A DNA stretch of 19,221 nt from Hyphomicrobiales bacterium (GCA_011087745.1 JAALLB010000010.1:1-19221); one strand, 5' to 3'. Counted from the stretch's first letter, positions 7,845 through 15,285 are shown. Numbers and translations: made by a program. Notes: generated by a model not told the origin, from the letters alone.

Positions 7845-9332
7845 CTATTCCATGCGTTCAGGAAGGTAATCTTCTTCTGCGATATCAGAGAACCTTGTAA
7901 ATTCGCCCTGGAAGCCCAGTTGAGCCGTGCCAGTTGGGCCGTGACGTTGTTTGGCGATGATGACTTCAGCCCGTCCACGAGCGCGTTGCAATTTTTCCTG
8001 CCATTTGACGTGTTCTTCCGTGCCTTCCTCAGGTTCACCATTTTGCAGGTAGTATTCTTCGCGATACACGAAGAGCACCACATCCGCATCCTGCTCGATT
8101 GAGCCTGATTCACGAAGGTCAGAGAGCTGAGGGCGTTTATCATCGCGGTTTTCAACCTGACGAGAAAGCTGGGAGAGGGCGATAATCGGTGTGCCCAGTT
8201 CCTTTGCCAAGGCTTTAAGGCCAGTAGTGATTTCAGTTACTTCCTGCACGCGGTTGCCGGCGTTTTTACCTGAGCCCTGCATCAGTTGAATATAGTCAAT
8301 GATGAGGACATCCAAACCTTTTTGACGTTTCAGGCGTCTTGCACGGGCTGCAAGCTGGGCGATGGAAATACCACCCGTTTCATCGATGTAGAGCGGTGTT
8401 TTTGAAAGTTCATTTGCACAAATGGTCAGTTTGGTGAAATCGGCTTCGGTTATCTCACCGCGCCTGATTTTACTGGAGGAGACTTCAGCCTGTTCAGAAA
8501 TAATACGGGTTGCGAGTTGTTCAGATGACATCTCGAGAGAGAAAAAACCAACAACACCACCATCAAGCGCAGAAGGAGAACCATCAGCCTCAACATCGCC
8601 CTTGTAGTTGTTGGCAACGTTAAAAGCGATGTTCGTGGCAAGTGAGGTTTTACCCATGCCCGGACGCCCGGCCAGAACAATCAAATCAGAAGGTTGAAGT
8701 CCGCCCATTCTTGCGTCCAATGCCTGAATGCTGGTGGCAATGCCAGATAGACCACCGTCGCGCTGATAGGCTGCTGCGGCCATATCCAGTGCAATGTTCA
8801 TGGCATTACCGAAGGTATTAAAGCCTGCGTCGCTACCCCCTTTTTCTGCCAGGTCAAACAAACGGCGCTCAGCATCTTCGATTTGATCCGACGGTGAATT
8901 TTCAACCGGCGCATCATAAGCGATGTTCACCATGTCTTCGCCAATGGTAATGAGATTGCGGCGCGTCGCCAGATCAAAAATTGAGCGGCCATAATCTTCG
9001 GCATTGATGATGGTGGTTGCTTCTGCAGCAAGGCGAGCCAGATATTGGGCAATCGACATGTCACCAACTTTTTCATCAGCCGGGAGGAAGGTTTTGATGG
9101 TGACAGGGTTGGCGGTTTTATTAGCGCGGATCATTTCTTCTGCAACACGGTAGATTTCGCCGTGAATTGGTTCATTGAACTGATCGTGTTTTAGAAAGTC
9201 AGAAACGCGGTAATAAGCATCATTGTTGACCAGAATAGCACCCAGTAACGCCTGCTCAACTTCAATGTTATGAGGAGCGGTGCGATAACTTGCTTCTTGC
9301 TCATTGCCTATTCTTGGTATTGCGTCTGCCAT
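7845..9332 (-). CDS. dnaB: Replicative DNA helicase DnaB
   Basis: DnaB is the hexameric 5'-3' helicase that unwinds the replication fork and interacts with primase and the clamp loader. The 495-residue protein has the N-terminal helical domain (about 20-125), a linker, and a RecA-like C-terminal ATPase domain with Walker A AGRPGMGKTS (221-230). Downstream are a Walker B region (VLIIDYIQLM) and the SQLSR/LSDLRESGSIEQDAD segment characteristic of DnaB. Length is typical and no intein interrupts the ATPase core. The ATG at 9332 is preceded by GGGGA about 11 bases upstream. Its roughly 190-base upstream region has abutting DnaA-box-like sites and lies beyond the terminator of the ribosomal protein operon, so dnaB probably has its own promoter. 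Confidence 0.98.
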   Translation of the reverse strand: MADAIPRIGNEQEASYRTAPHNIEVEQALLGAILVNNDAYYRVSDFLKHDQFNEPIHGEIYRVAEEMIRANKTANPVTIKTFLPADEKVGDMSIAQYLARLAAEATTIINAEDYGRSIFDLATRRNLITIGEDMVNIAYDAPVENSPSDQIEDAERRLFDLAEKGGSDAGFNTFGNAMNIALDMAAAAYQRDGGLSGIATSIQALDARMGGLQPSDLIVLAGRPGMGKTSLATNIAFNVANNYKGDVEADGSPSALDGGVVGFFSLEMSSEQLATRIISEQAEVSSSKIRRGEITEADFTKLTICANELSKTPLYIDETGGISIAQLAARARRLKRQKGLDVLIIDYIQLMQGSGKNAGNRVQEVTEITTGLKALAKELGTPIIALSQLSRQVENRDDKRPQLSDLRESGSIEQDADVVLFVYREEYYLQNGEPEEGTEEHVKWQEKLQRARGRAEVIIAKQRHGPTGTAQLGFQGEFTRFSDIAEEDYLPERME

Positions 9333-9440
9333 CTATTTGTCCCCGAATTACCTTTTGATCCCAGAAAAGTTCTACGCTGAAAGTTACAGGATTCTCAATG
9401 CTCAATTTGTTTCAATGAGCGAAAAATATTCTTGTCACCG

Positions 9441-9458
9441 TTGTCCACATTATTCACA
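9441..9458 (+). promoter_or_regulatory. Two abutting DnaA-box-like 9-mers upstream of dnaB
   Basis: TTGTCCACA (9441-9449) is followed with no gap by TTATTCACA (9450-9458). Each differs by one base from the canonical DnaA box TTATCCACA, and the second fits the relaxed consensus TTWTNCACA exactly. The pair is bracketed by AAAAATATT direct repeats (9422-9430 and 9466-9474), the second part of a 12-base palindrome (9466-9477). It sits 109-126 bases upstream of dnaB. DnaA control of dnaB transcription is a reasonable inference; there are too few boxes for a replication origin. Confidence 0.5.
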
Positions 9459-9525
9459 GGGGTGGAAAAATATTTTTGGTCTGATTGACAGACTATATAT
9501 GATTCTCTGCTTGCAATTGCGAAAT

Positions 9526-9557
9526 AAAAAAAGGCGCGATGAGGATTATCGCGCCTT
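9526..9557 (-). terminator. Strong Rho-independent terminator after rplI
   Basis: Reading the minus strand, AAGGCGCGAT and ATCGCGCCTT form a perfect 10-bp stem (9557-9548 with 9540-9531) around a 7-base loop, followed by an uninterrupted T-run (A-run 9526-9532 on the plus strand). It lies 23 bases past the rplI stop and should end the rpsF-rpsR-DUF2232-rplI transcript before dnaB. Confidence 0.93.
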
Positions 9558-9580
9558 ATGATTCTTGAGATTTGGAAGAA

Positions 9581-10237
9581 TTATGCTTTGGTTTCTTCCT
9601 TAGCCGCTTCTTCAGATGCTTCTTCTGCAGGGGCTTCATCTGCAATATCGTCGTCGCCAAGGTCTACGTCGTCAACATTTTCGAAAACTTCAGATAAATC
9701 AACTTCGTCACCTTCGTAGTCGACAACATCGTGTTCGAATTGCTCATCGCGGCCTGTAAGGTTTTCACCTGCAGCTTGACGCTCAGCTTCATCTTCAGAA
9801 CGGGCAACGTTTACAGAGATATTTGCATCAACTTCCGGGTGAAGGATGATTGAAAGATCATGCAAACCAATAACCTTTATTGGTGTTGGCATGTTCACCT
9901 GGTTGCGAGAGATTTTGAAGCCGTTTTCTTCAAGTGTAGCTGCAACGTCACGTGTAGAAACTGAACCATATAGCTGACCAGTTTGACCAGCAGAACGGAT
10001 AAGAATGTATGTGTTGCCATCGAGATTTTCCTTGATCTTGTCAGCATCAGCCTTGCGCTCGTCATTGCGTTTTTCCAAGTCAGCGCGCTGAGCTTCAAAA
10101 ACTTCGCGGTTCGTATTATTTGCGCGCAGCGCTTTTCCTTGCGGTAAAAGAAAGTTTCGTGCGTAGCCTGTTTTTACCGTTACTTCATCGCCCATCTGAC
10201 CCAATCTGGCGATGCGCTCTAGTAGAATTACTTGCAT
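9581..10237 (-). CDS. rplI: 50S ribosomal protein L9 with long acidic C-terminal tail
   Basis: L9 binds 23S rRNA and helps maintain reading frame. The N-terminal motif MQVILLERIARLGQMGDEV (1-19), the TGYARNFLLPQGKA segment (23-36) and the long connecting helix (about 45-75) are unmistakable. The start is ATG at 10237, with AGGA about 8 bases upstream; the frame is open further upstream, but that sequence belongs to the intergenic region and DUF2232 end. At 218 residues it is much longer than the roughly 150-residue E. coli protein. The extra part, from about residue 150, is an Asp/Glu-rich tail ending in an Ala-Glu repeat region, as in many rhizobial L9 proteins. It is last in its operon, 25 bases after the DUF2232 stop. 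Confidence 0.97.
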   Translation of the reverse strand: MQVILLERIARLGQMGDEVTVKTGYARNFLLPQGKALRANNTNREVFEAQRADLEKRNDERKADADKIKENLDGNTYILIRSAGQTGQLYGSVSTRDVAATLEENGFKISRNQVNMPTPIKVIGLHDLSIILHPEVDANISVNVARSEDEAERQAAGENLTGRDEQFEHDVVDYEGDEVDLSEVFENVDDVDLGDDDIADEAPAEEASEEAAKEETKA

Positions 10238-10262
10238 TTGTTTTTTCCTTTCAAGAAAAATT

Positions 10263-11204
10263 TTATTCCGCGTTTGGCGGAAGATTTGTTGAATTGTTTG
10301 ATTGATTAAAAGTTCGCAAAACGCCACTTATTGAGAACAAGTAGAGTATTGGGTACAAGAAGAAGATTGCGGCATAGCTTGCAATGACGAGTGCAATACC
10401 TGCTGGATTGTTCCGAGCCCGTCTGTGCACGTTTGCCAGACCTAGTAATGAAAAAGCCATCACGAATGTGCCTGCAATAATCAGCACTGAAAACTTGGCG
10501 ATCCCGCTTAGGACGAATGATAAAAGCAAGCCACCCAACATGATACCGACGGCGATTTTTGGCAGACCCGCATCAATCACAATATCATCTTTAGGGCGAG
10601 GCATCATTTTTGAGAAACGGCAAACAATTGCTGCCAGATGAAGACTGACGATGTGAACAATGAGCCAAATACCTGCAAAAAAGAACGGCAACACAGTAAA
10701 AACCGTTGTCATTAGCGCTTTCGTATCTTCTTCCGTCAGTGGTTGAGTTGGAGGATTTGCCTTAAGGGCTTCCTGCACAGCTTGTGAAAGAACCGGAGAT
10801 AGTTGTTCTACATTGTAACCAGATAGAAAATCCAGAACTATTAAGCCAAGCGAGAGTATTACGCATAAGTTGAAGAACAGGCGAGGCAGCGGATACCATT
10901 CCATACCCCCGTTAGTTTCTTGGGCCAGATTGGCCTGGTGGCCAATAATTGAGGCAGGAATTGTAAAAGCAATACCAAGGCCGATGGCAGCTTGCGGATT
11001 GATGGCGGTTGCCGCAACCATGATGGCCAATATGGATGAGCCAACACCAACAGAGGTGCCTTGAGAAAGTGTCGCTACATAGATCGGGAAGGCAGCGATT
11101 AACAACAGGGGAGATGCGCCAACACCCACTCCGAATGAGGCCATAACGCATAGTGCAGAGGCAAGCCCTGCAAATATAGATATGATGATCGCCTTTAGGC
11201 TCAT
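10263..11204 (-). CDS. DUF2232 multi-pass membrane protein
   Basis: The 313-residue protein starts with MSLKAIIISIFAGL, preceded by AGGA about 10 bases upstream. It is dominated by hydrophobic segments (about 4-25, 30-48, 55-80, a pair around 105-125, 170-195, 220-245 and 250-300), consistent with six to eight transmembrane helices. Its position between rpsR and rplI is the conserved alphaproteobacterial location of DUF2232 proteins, whose function is unknown. The frame is open upstream to 11324, but the segment before Met at 11204 is unlike a membrane-protein start and has no better ribosome site. A 128-base gap separates it from rpsR and only 25 bases from rplI, so it belongs to the ribosomal protein transcript. 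Confidence 0.88.
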   Translation of the reverse strand: MSLKAIIISIFAGLASALCVMASFGVGVGASPLLLIAAFPIYVATLSQGTSVGVGSSILAIMVAATAINPQAAIGLGIAFTIPASIIGHQANLAQETNGGMEWYPLPRLFFNLCVILSLGLIVLDFLSGYNVEQLSPVLSQAVQEALKANPPTQPLTEEDTKALMTTVFTVLPFFFAGIWLIVHIVSLHLAAIVCRFSKMMPRPKDDIVIDAGLPKIAVGIMLGGLLLSFVLSGIAKFSVLIIAGTFVMAFSLLGLANVHRRARNNPAGIALVIASYAAIFFLYPILYLFSISGVLRTFNQSNNSTNLPPNAE

Positions 11205-11332
11205 GTCGCTGTCCTGCTTATATGGCTTTCGCCAAACAGTTAGAGGCAAAATTGCCCAACTTGGTTTCAATTGTTTTTTGCCCAACTCCAAGGGCAGATT
11301 GAGGGGAGGTGAACCACCCCTCAAGAATTCAA

Positions 11333-11581
11333 TTAGCCAATCACGTATGGCAATAGACCAAGGAAACGTGAGCGTTTGATTGCTTGTGCAAGCTCGCGTT
11401 GTTTCTTTTGGCTCACTGATGTGATGCGTGAAGGAACGATTTTGCCGCGCTCAGAAATGTAGCGTTGCAATAGTTTTGTATCTTTATAGTCGATTTTAGG
11501 AGCGTTTGCGCCAGTGAACGGGCAAGACTTCTTGCGGCGATTAAATGGACGACGGCCGCCTGATGTTGATGCGATAGCCAT
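11333..11581 (-). CDS. rpsR: 30S ribosomal protein S18
   Basis: S18 forms a heterodimer with S6 on the platform of the 30S subunit. The 82-residue protein contains the family core KKSCPFTGANAPKIDYKD (17-34), followed by the basic RNA-binding segment and the SQKKQRELAQAIKRSRFLGL stretch at 57-76. Length is typical. The ATG at 11581 is preceded by an AAGGAG site within the end of rpsF, and in the repaired rpsF frame only three bases separate the rpsF stop (11587-11585) from this start, so translation is probably coupled. Confidence 0.98.
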   Translation of the reverse strand: MAIASTSGGRRPFNRRKKSCPFTGANAPKIDYKDTKLLQRYISERGKIVPSRITSVSQKKQRELAQAIKRSRFLGLLPYVIG

Positions 11582-11584
11582 GAT

Positions 11585-12003
11585 TTATTCTCCTTCACTT
11601 GCAGGTTCTGCAGCTGCTGCGCAGGTGCATCACGGCGCGGACGATCTTCGCGGTCATTGCGGCGCGGGCGATCATCACGGTCTGATTTTTTCATCATTGC
11701 TGATTGACCTTCTTCGTGCTCTTCAACACGAATAGTCATGAAGCGAAGGATGTTTTCGTTGATGCGCATTTGACGTTCCATCTCAGCCAAAGCTGCTGAT
11801 GGTGCGTCTACATTCATGTGAATGTAATGGCATTTGCGGTTTTTCTGAATGCGGTAAGCTGCGGTGCGAAGACCCCAGTTTTCAACTTTACCAACAGATC
11901 CGCCGTTTTCTTCCAGAACAGCTTTATACTGATCTGCCAAAGCTTCAGCCTGTTGGCTTGAAATATCCTGGCGAGCCAGGAATGTGTGTTCGTATAGTGC
12001 CAT
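11585..12003 (-). CDS. rpsF: 30S ribosomal protein S6, with apparent one-base deletion near the C-terminus
   Basis: S6 partners S18 in the 30S platform. The first 125 or so residues are a complete S6 domain (MALYEHTFLARQDIS, then RTAAYRIQKNRKCHYIHM and NENILRFMTIRVEEHEEG), followed by the basic Arg/Asp-rich tail (RDDRPRRNDREDRPRRD) typical of rhizobial S6. As sequenced, the frame then reads on for about 70 residues across the rpsR start to 11413, giving a 196-residue product that overlaps rpsR by 169 bases. One extra base near 11618-11622 would instead give an Ala-rich end, EPASEGE and TAA at 11587-11585, just before rpsR. I therefore annotate the repaired 139-residue gene. An AAGGGG site 7 bases upstream supports the start. 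Either a sequence error or a true frameshift is possible; error is more likely. Confidence 0.9.
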
Positions 12004-12206
12004 TAAGATGCCCCTTTACCTAAGTTTTCATTTTCAAACCAATTGCGCAAAGCCTTCACGCCGCCTTTTCAAAGCTTAAAAGCTGATAGGAAAGGCATTT
12101 TGACGGTCGAGAGCGGAGACACGGAAGGACGGGAACTCTAATTTCCCTCTTGTAAAAAGATACAAGCCATCGTTCAGCCACCAGCAATTCGGTCTGAATG
12201 AGGTAG
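12004..12206 (-). other. Structured 5' leader of the rpsF operon
   Basis: The roughly 195-base leader contains several stable foldings on the minus strand. There is a perfect 6-bp hairpin CTTGTA/TACAAG (12166-12161 with 12154-12149), then GGGAA/TTCCC (12147-12143 with 12135-12131), then GCCTTT (12096-12091), which can pair with AAAGGC (12068-12063). The S6:S18 complex is known to bind a motif in rpsF leaders of many bacteria to repress its own operon; this leader is in the right place, but I cannot confirm the motif by eye. The divergent region 12004-12317 holds no gene. Confidence 0.4.
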
Positions 12207-12235
12207 TTTATAGGGGAAACGGAGGGGAATGCAAG
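12207..12235 (-). promoter_or_regulatory. Promoter of the rpsF-rpsR-DUF2232-rplI operon
   Basis: On the minus strand CTTGCA (12235-12230) is followed after 17 bases by TATAAA (12212-12207), a good match to the alphaproteobacterial sigma-70 pattern and the best promoter in the divergent gap. Transcription would start near 12200, leaving a leader of about 195 bases before the rpsF ATG. Confidence 0.65.
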
Positions 12236-12317
12236 CCTTTAATTACGACCTGCAAATACCGTCACAAGAATGTCCCAATCCTGCGCTAAACAACACGTAA
12301 TACAGGGAAACAGAATA

Positions 12318-12521
12318 ATGACTGATTCAGAGAAATCTGCGCCTTCTGCTTCAACCCCATCCGTTAAGAGTAATGAAGCACAAAAGCGCTTTAATCCACC
12401 CAATGCCGTGACGAATATCAAGCGAGCTCGTTCACACAGGTATTTGTATGGCGGCATGCTTTTTCCTTCGCGTGTTATTGCAACAAAAGAAGCGCAATCG
12501 CTGGAACGTGAAGTTAAATAA
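12318..12521 (+). CDS. Hypothetical 67-residue protein
   Basis: I do not recognise this ORF. It begins with ATG at 12318, preceded by AGGGA about 9 bases upstream, the best ribosome-site spacing in the region. The protein is hydrophilic. A Ser/Ala/Pro-rich first third (about 1-27) is followed by a basic segment (NIKRARSHRYLYGG, about 33-46) and a mixed helix-like end. There is no signal peptide or membrane segment. It sits alone between the divergent rpsF promoter and the hydrolase gene and is read in the same direction as the hydrolase. An opposing 95-codon frame covers the same DNA but lacks comparable translation signals. It may be a small real protein or chance. Confidence 0.45.
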   Translation: MTDSEKSAPSASTPSVKSNEAQKRFNPPNAVTNIKRARSHRYLYGGMLFPSRVIATKEAQSLEREVK

Positions 12522-12594
12522 GCCAATATTTCGCAAACCGACCTTCCGAAGCGTTATGTTTCATAGTATTGAGATGTGACTCGGGAGGTTTTTC

Positions 12595-13494
12595 ATGTTT
12601 GCAGGTAAGATGAAGATTGGCATTTTGGCATTCACATTGTTTGGCATGCTCTCAATGTTTATTGGACCATTGCAGGCTTTGGAACTCAAACCACACAAAG
12701 ACCGTTTTTTTAAGAATCGCAAGCCGATTGAAGTGAAGGATAACGGTGATTTTCTTCGTCTGCCTTACGATCCCAAGCGCGATATTAACAAGCGGGATGA
12801 GTTTCCGGTTCGCAAGGTTTGGGGTAAATATGTTTCTTCCAAGCCCAAACGGCACCAAAAAGATTTGAGCATCACGGCCAATGGTCGCTAGGTAACCCAT
12901 TTTGCCGTTGGCAGGCTGGATGGCAACGCAACCATGACAGTGATCTTTTTGCACGGCCGGGATGGCAGTCGACATCTTGGATTTTTGGATGAAAAATTTG
13001 GCGGTAATTTTAATCGGGTCAAAAACCTGATGTTCCGAAACGGCGGGATATATATCAGCTCTGATTTTGCCAATTTTGAGGAAGAGGGCCGAAAGGACAT
13101 TGAAGCGTTGGTGTCACATTATAGAGCCAAAACAAGCGGCAAGATAGTTATTGCATGCGGGTCTATGGGCAGTTTCTTGTGTTGGAGCTTAATGAAAAAC
13201 AAAAAATCAAATTCCATGATTGATGCCTATGTGCTTATGGGCGGCTTCCCTGACCCGGATTTTCTGGGGAGTGGCAAACTAAACGTTCCGGCAGGCAAAA
13301 AACCGATATATTTTGCCCATGGCAGTATCGATTATGTCTACAAATGGCAAAGCGTCTATGATTACTATTCGAAACTAAGAGCCAAGTCTCTAGGCTATCC
13401 TATTCGCATGGCACTGTATGATGGTGGTAAACACGGAACGCCGGTACGGATGATCGACTGGCGAGTGGCATTGAACTGGATTGCCAAACAGTAG
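12595..13494 (+). pseudogene. Exported alpha/beta hydrolase interrupted by an in-frame amber codon
   Basis: Two open stretches, 12595-12888 and 12892-13494, lie in the same frame and are split only by TAG at 12889-12891. Read through, they make one 300-codon protein. It has a basic N-terminus and hydrophobic signal peptide (about 1-29, possible cleavage after GPLQA), a linker, a first strand with oxyanion motif IFLHGRDG (about 117-124), the nucleophile elbow CGSMGS with Ser190, an acid Asp246 in GSID, and His280 in GGKHGTP. These fit a serine hydrolase of the alpha/beta fold; the substrate is unknown. GGAGG 7 bases before ATG 12595 supports that start. The next ATG after the stop (12934) has no good ribosome site and would lose the export signal. 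CAG-to-TAG is the simplest change, and Gln fits the context. It could be a recent pseudogene, read-through, or a sequence error. Confidence 0.75.
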
Positions 13495-13525
13495 GGAAAT
13501 GCTGTTGGAGAGTTCAGTCAAAACC

Positions 13526-13558
13526 TTGACACTCCACTTTCCAAACTCCACAAGAGTT
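13526..13558 (+). promoter_or_regulatory. Possible fabD promoter with inverted repeat
   Basis: A perfect TTGACA (13526-13531, within CCTTGAC) lies 55 bases before the fabD ATG. Where a -10 should sit there is instead an inverted repeat AACTC-N5-GAGTT (13544-13558), and the hexamer at normal spacing (CACAAG) is poor. This may be a regulated weak promoter for the fatty-acid cluster, or chance. Confidence 0.3.
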
Positions 13559-13585
13559 GAAGTTTAAAAATTTCAGGGATTCCAC

Positions 13586-14530
13586 ATGTCTTTAGCAATT
13601 ACATTTCCAGGGCAGGGCAGTCAGGCTGTTGGTATGGGAGCAGCTCTTATTGAAGCATCGAGCGCTGCCAAAGCGGTTTTTGACGAGGTTGATGAGGCGC
13701 TCGGCGAAAAACTATCGACGATAATTCTTGAAGGCCCTGAAGAAACGCTAACACTAACTGCAAATGTGCAACCTGCCTTGATGGCTGTATCCATTGCCGC
13801 TTTGCGAGCTTTGGAAGAAAAAGGCTTTTCATTGAATGATAGTGCCGCTTTTGTTGCCGGGCACTCTTTGGGCGAATATTCGGCGCTTTGTGCAGCTGGT
13901 ACATTCTCGATTGCTGACACAGCACGCTTATTGCGTATTCGCGGCAATGCAATGCAGGCAGCTGTTCCTGTTGGGCAAGGCGCAATGGCCGCCATTATTG
14001 GTTTGGAACAGTCAGATGTTGAGCAAATTTGCCAAGATGTCTCGGGAGAGGGTTCGTGCCAAATCGCAAATGACAATGGTGGTGGTCAGCTGGTAATTTC
14101 GGGTTCCAAGGATGCCGTTGAAAAGGCTGCAGGCCTTGCAAGTGAAAAGGGTGCGAAACGAGCGCTCTTGCTGCCTGTATCTGCGCCATTTCATTCCGCT
14201 CTTATGGGACCCGCAGCCGAAGCTATGGCAGAAGCGCTTGGCGAGGTTACAATGAATGCACCTTGCGTGCCATTGGTTGCCAATGTATTGGCGGCACCAA
14301 CCTCTGATCCGGATGAAATAAGAACCCGGTTGGTGGAACAAGTTACTGGCCAAGTTCGCTGGCGTGAAAGCATTGAATGGATGGGTGCAAATGGCGTTAC
14401 CCAATTAATGGAAGTCGGGTCCGGTAAAGTTTTAAGTGGATTGGCGCGACGTATCAATCGCGAGCTATCAAGTGTGGCTGTTGGCAATCCGGATGATATT
14501 GAAAAAGCTCTGGAAGCTGTTTCATCATAA
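13586..14530 (+). CDS. fabD: Malonyl-CoA:ACP transacylase
   Basis: FabD moves malonyl groups from CoA to ACP, supplying extender units for type II fatty-acid synthesis. The 314-residue protein has the expected length and opens with the family motif FPGQGSQAVGMG (7-18). The nucleophile is Ser94 in GHSLGEYSAL, Arg119 in RIRGNAMQ binds the malonyl carboxylate, and His203 in SAPFHSALM completes the catalytic pair. AGGGA is well placed before the ATG. It leads the fabD-fabG-acpP-fabF cluster, with 17 bases to fabG, and begins 91 bases after the hydrolase stop. Confidence 0.97.
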   Translation: MSLAITFPGQGSQAVGMGAALIEASSAAKAVFDEVDEALGEKLSTIILEGPEETLTLTANVQPALMAVSIAALRALEEKGFSLNDSAAFVAGHSLGEYSALCAAGTFSIADTARLLRIRGNAMQAAVPVGQGAMAAIIGLEQSDVEQICQDVSGEGSCQIANDNGGGQLVISGSKDAVEKAAGLASEKGAKRALLLPVSAPFHSALMGPAAEAMAEALGEVTMNAPCVPLVANVLAAPTSDPDEIRTRLVEQVTGQVRWRESIEWMGANGVTQLMEVGSGKVLSGLARRINRELSSVAVGNPDDIEKALEAVSS

Positions 14531-14547
14531 TTTTTAGGAGAATTTGA

Positions 14548-15285
14548 ATGTTTGATCTAACTGGCAAAAAAGCCCTTGTTACTGGTGCTTCTGGAGGGAT
14601 CGGTGAAGCGATTGCAAGAATGTTGCATGCACAGGGTGCAACAGTTGGCCTTCACGGTACGCGCGAAGAAAAATTGCAGGCACTTGCAGGTGATCTTGGT
14701 GATCGCACAGTTGTTTTGCCGGCAAACCTTTCTGATCTGGAAGAAGCATCTGCTTTGGGGAAAACTGCAGAGGAAAAGCTGGAAGGTGTGGATATTCTGG
14801 TGAATAATGCTGGTATCACGCAGGATGGTCTGTTTGCCCGCATGTCCAATGAAGATTGGGATGATGTGATGCGGGTCAATTTAACAGCGGTTTTCCGTCT
14901 TACCAAAGAAATTGCCTATCCGATGATGCGCCGTAAGGGTGGCCGGATAATCAATATCACTTCTATTGTGGGTGTTACAGGTAATCCGGGACAGGCAAAC
15001 TATTGTGCCTCCAAGGCAGGGATGATTGGTTTTACGAAATCTCTTGCTCAAGAAATTGCTTCCAGAAACGTTACTGTGAATTGTATCGCTCCAGGATTTA
15101 TTTCATCCGCAATTACAGAAAAGCTGAATGACAAGCAAAAAGAAGCCATAATGGGCGCAATTCCAATGAAAAGGATGGGTGAGGGTAATGACATCGCTCC
15201 TGCCGCACTTTATTTGGCAAGCGCAGAAGGCGGCTATGTTACCGGGCAAACGCTGCACATCAATGGCGGAATGGCGATGGTATAA
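14548..15285 (+). CDS. fabG: 3-oxoacyl-ACP reductase
   Basis: FabG reduces 3-oxoacyl-ACP to 3-hydroxyacyl-ACP with NADPH. The 245-residue protein is a classical SDR with cofactor motif TGASGGIG (12-19), NNAG (86-89), and an intact catalytic set: Asn111, Ser139, Tyr152 and Lys156 (YCASK). The C-terminus GYVTGQTLHINGGMAMV is the FabG signature end. An AGGAG site precedes the ATG, and the 17-base gap after fabD indicates one transcript. Position between fabD and acpP makes the FabG assignment firm, unlike the degenerate SDR elsewhere in this window. Confidence 0.97.
   Translation: MFDLTGKKALVTGASGGIGEAIARMLHAQGATVGLHGTREEKLQALAGDLGDRTVVLPANLSDLEEASALGKTAEEKLEGVDILVNNAGITQDGLFARMSNEDWDDVMRVNLTAVFRLTKEIAYPMMRRKGGRIINITSIVGVTGNPGQANYCASKAGMIGFTKSLAQEIASRNVTVNCIAPGFISSAITEKLNDKQKEAIMGAIPMKRMGEGNDIAPAALYLASAEGGYVTGQTLHINGGMAMV

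Noticed and set aside
7521..8102. 193-codon plus-strand frame opposite the alr/dnaB junction
   Set aside because: It spans the antisense of two well-identified genes and resembles no protein family; it is a chance open frame.
7832..8155. N-terminal extension of alr into dnaB
   Set aside because: The frame is open, but the added 108 residues overlap dnaB in another frame and look nothing like alanine racemase; the start at 7831 gives the normal length and N-terminus.
9333..9530. Chromosomal replication origin at the dnaB upstream DnaA boxes
   Set aside because: There are only two box-like sites and no typical origin neighbours (dnaA, dnaN, hemE, parAB); gene regulation is the simpler reading.
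10238..10327. N-terminal extension of rplI
   Set aside because: The L9 family begins at MQVILLER; the extension overlaps the DUF2232 end and has no ribosome site.
12239..12526. 95-codon minus-strand frame upstream of rpsF
   Set aside because: It covers the rpsF promoter region and the opposite 67-codon ORF, and lacks a good ribosome site or family similarity.
13621..14076. 151-codon minus-strand frame opposite fabD
   Set aside because: It is the antisense shadow of an unambiguous FabD coding sequence.
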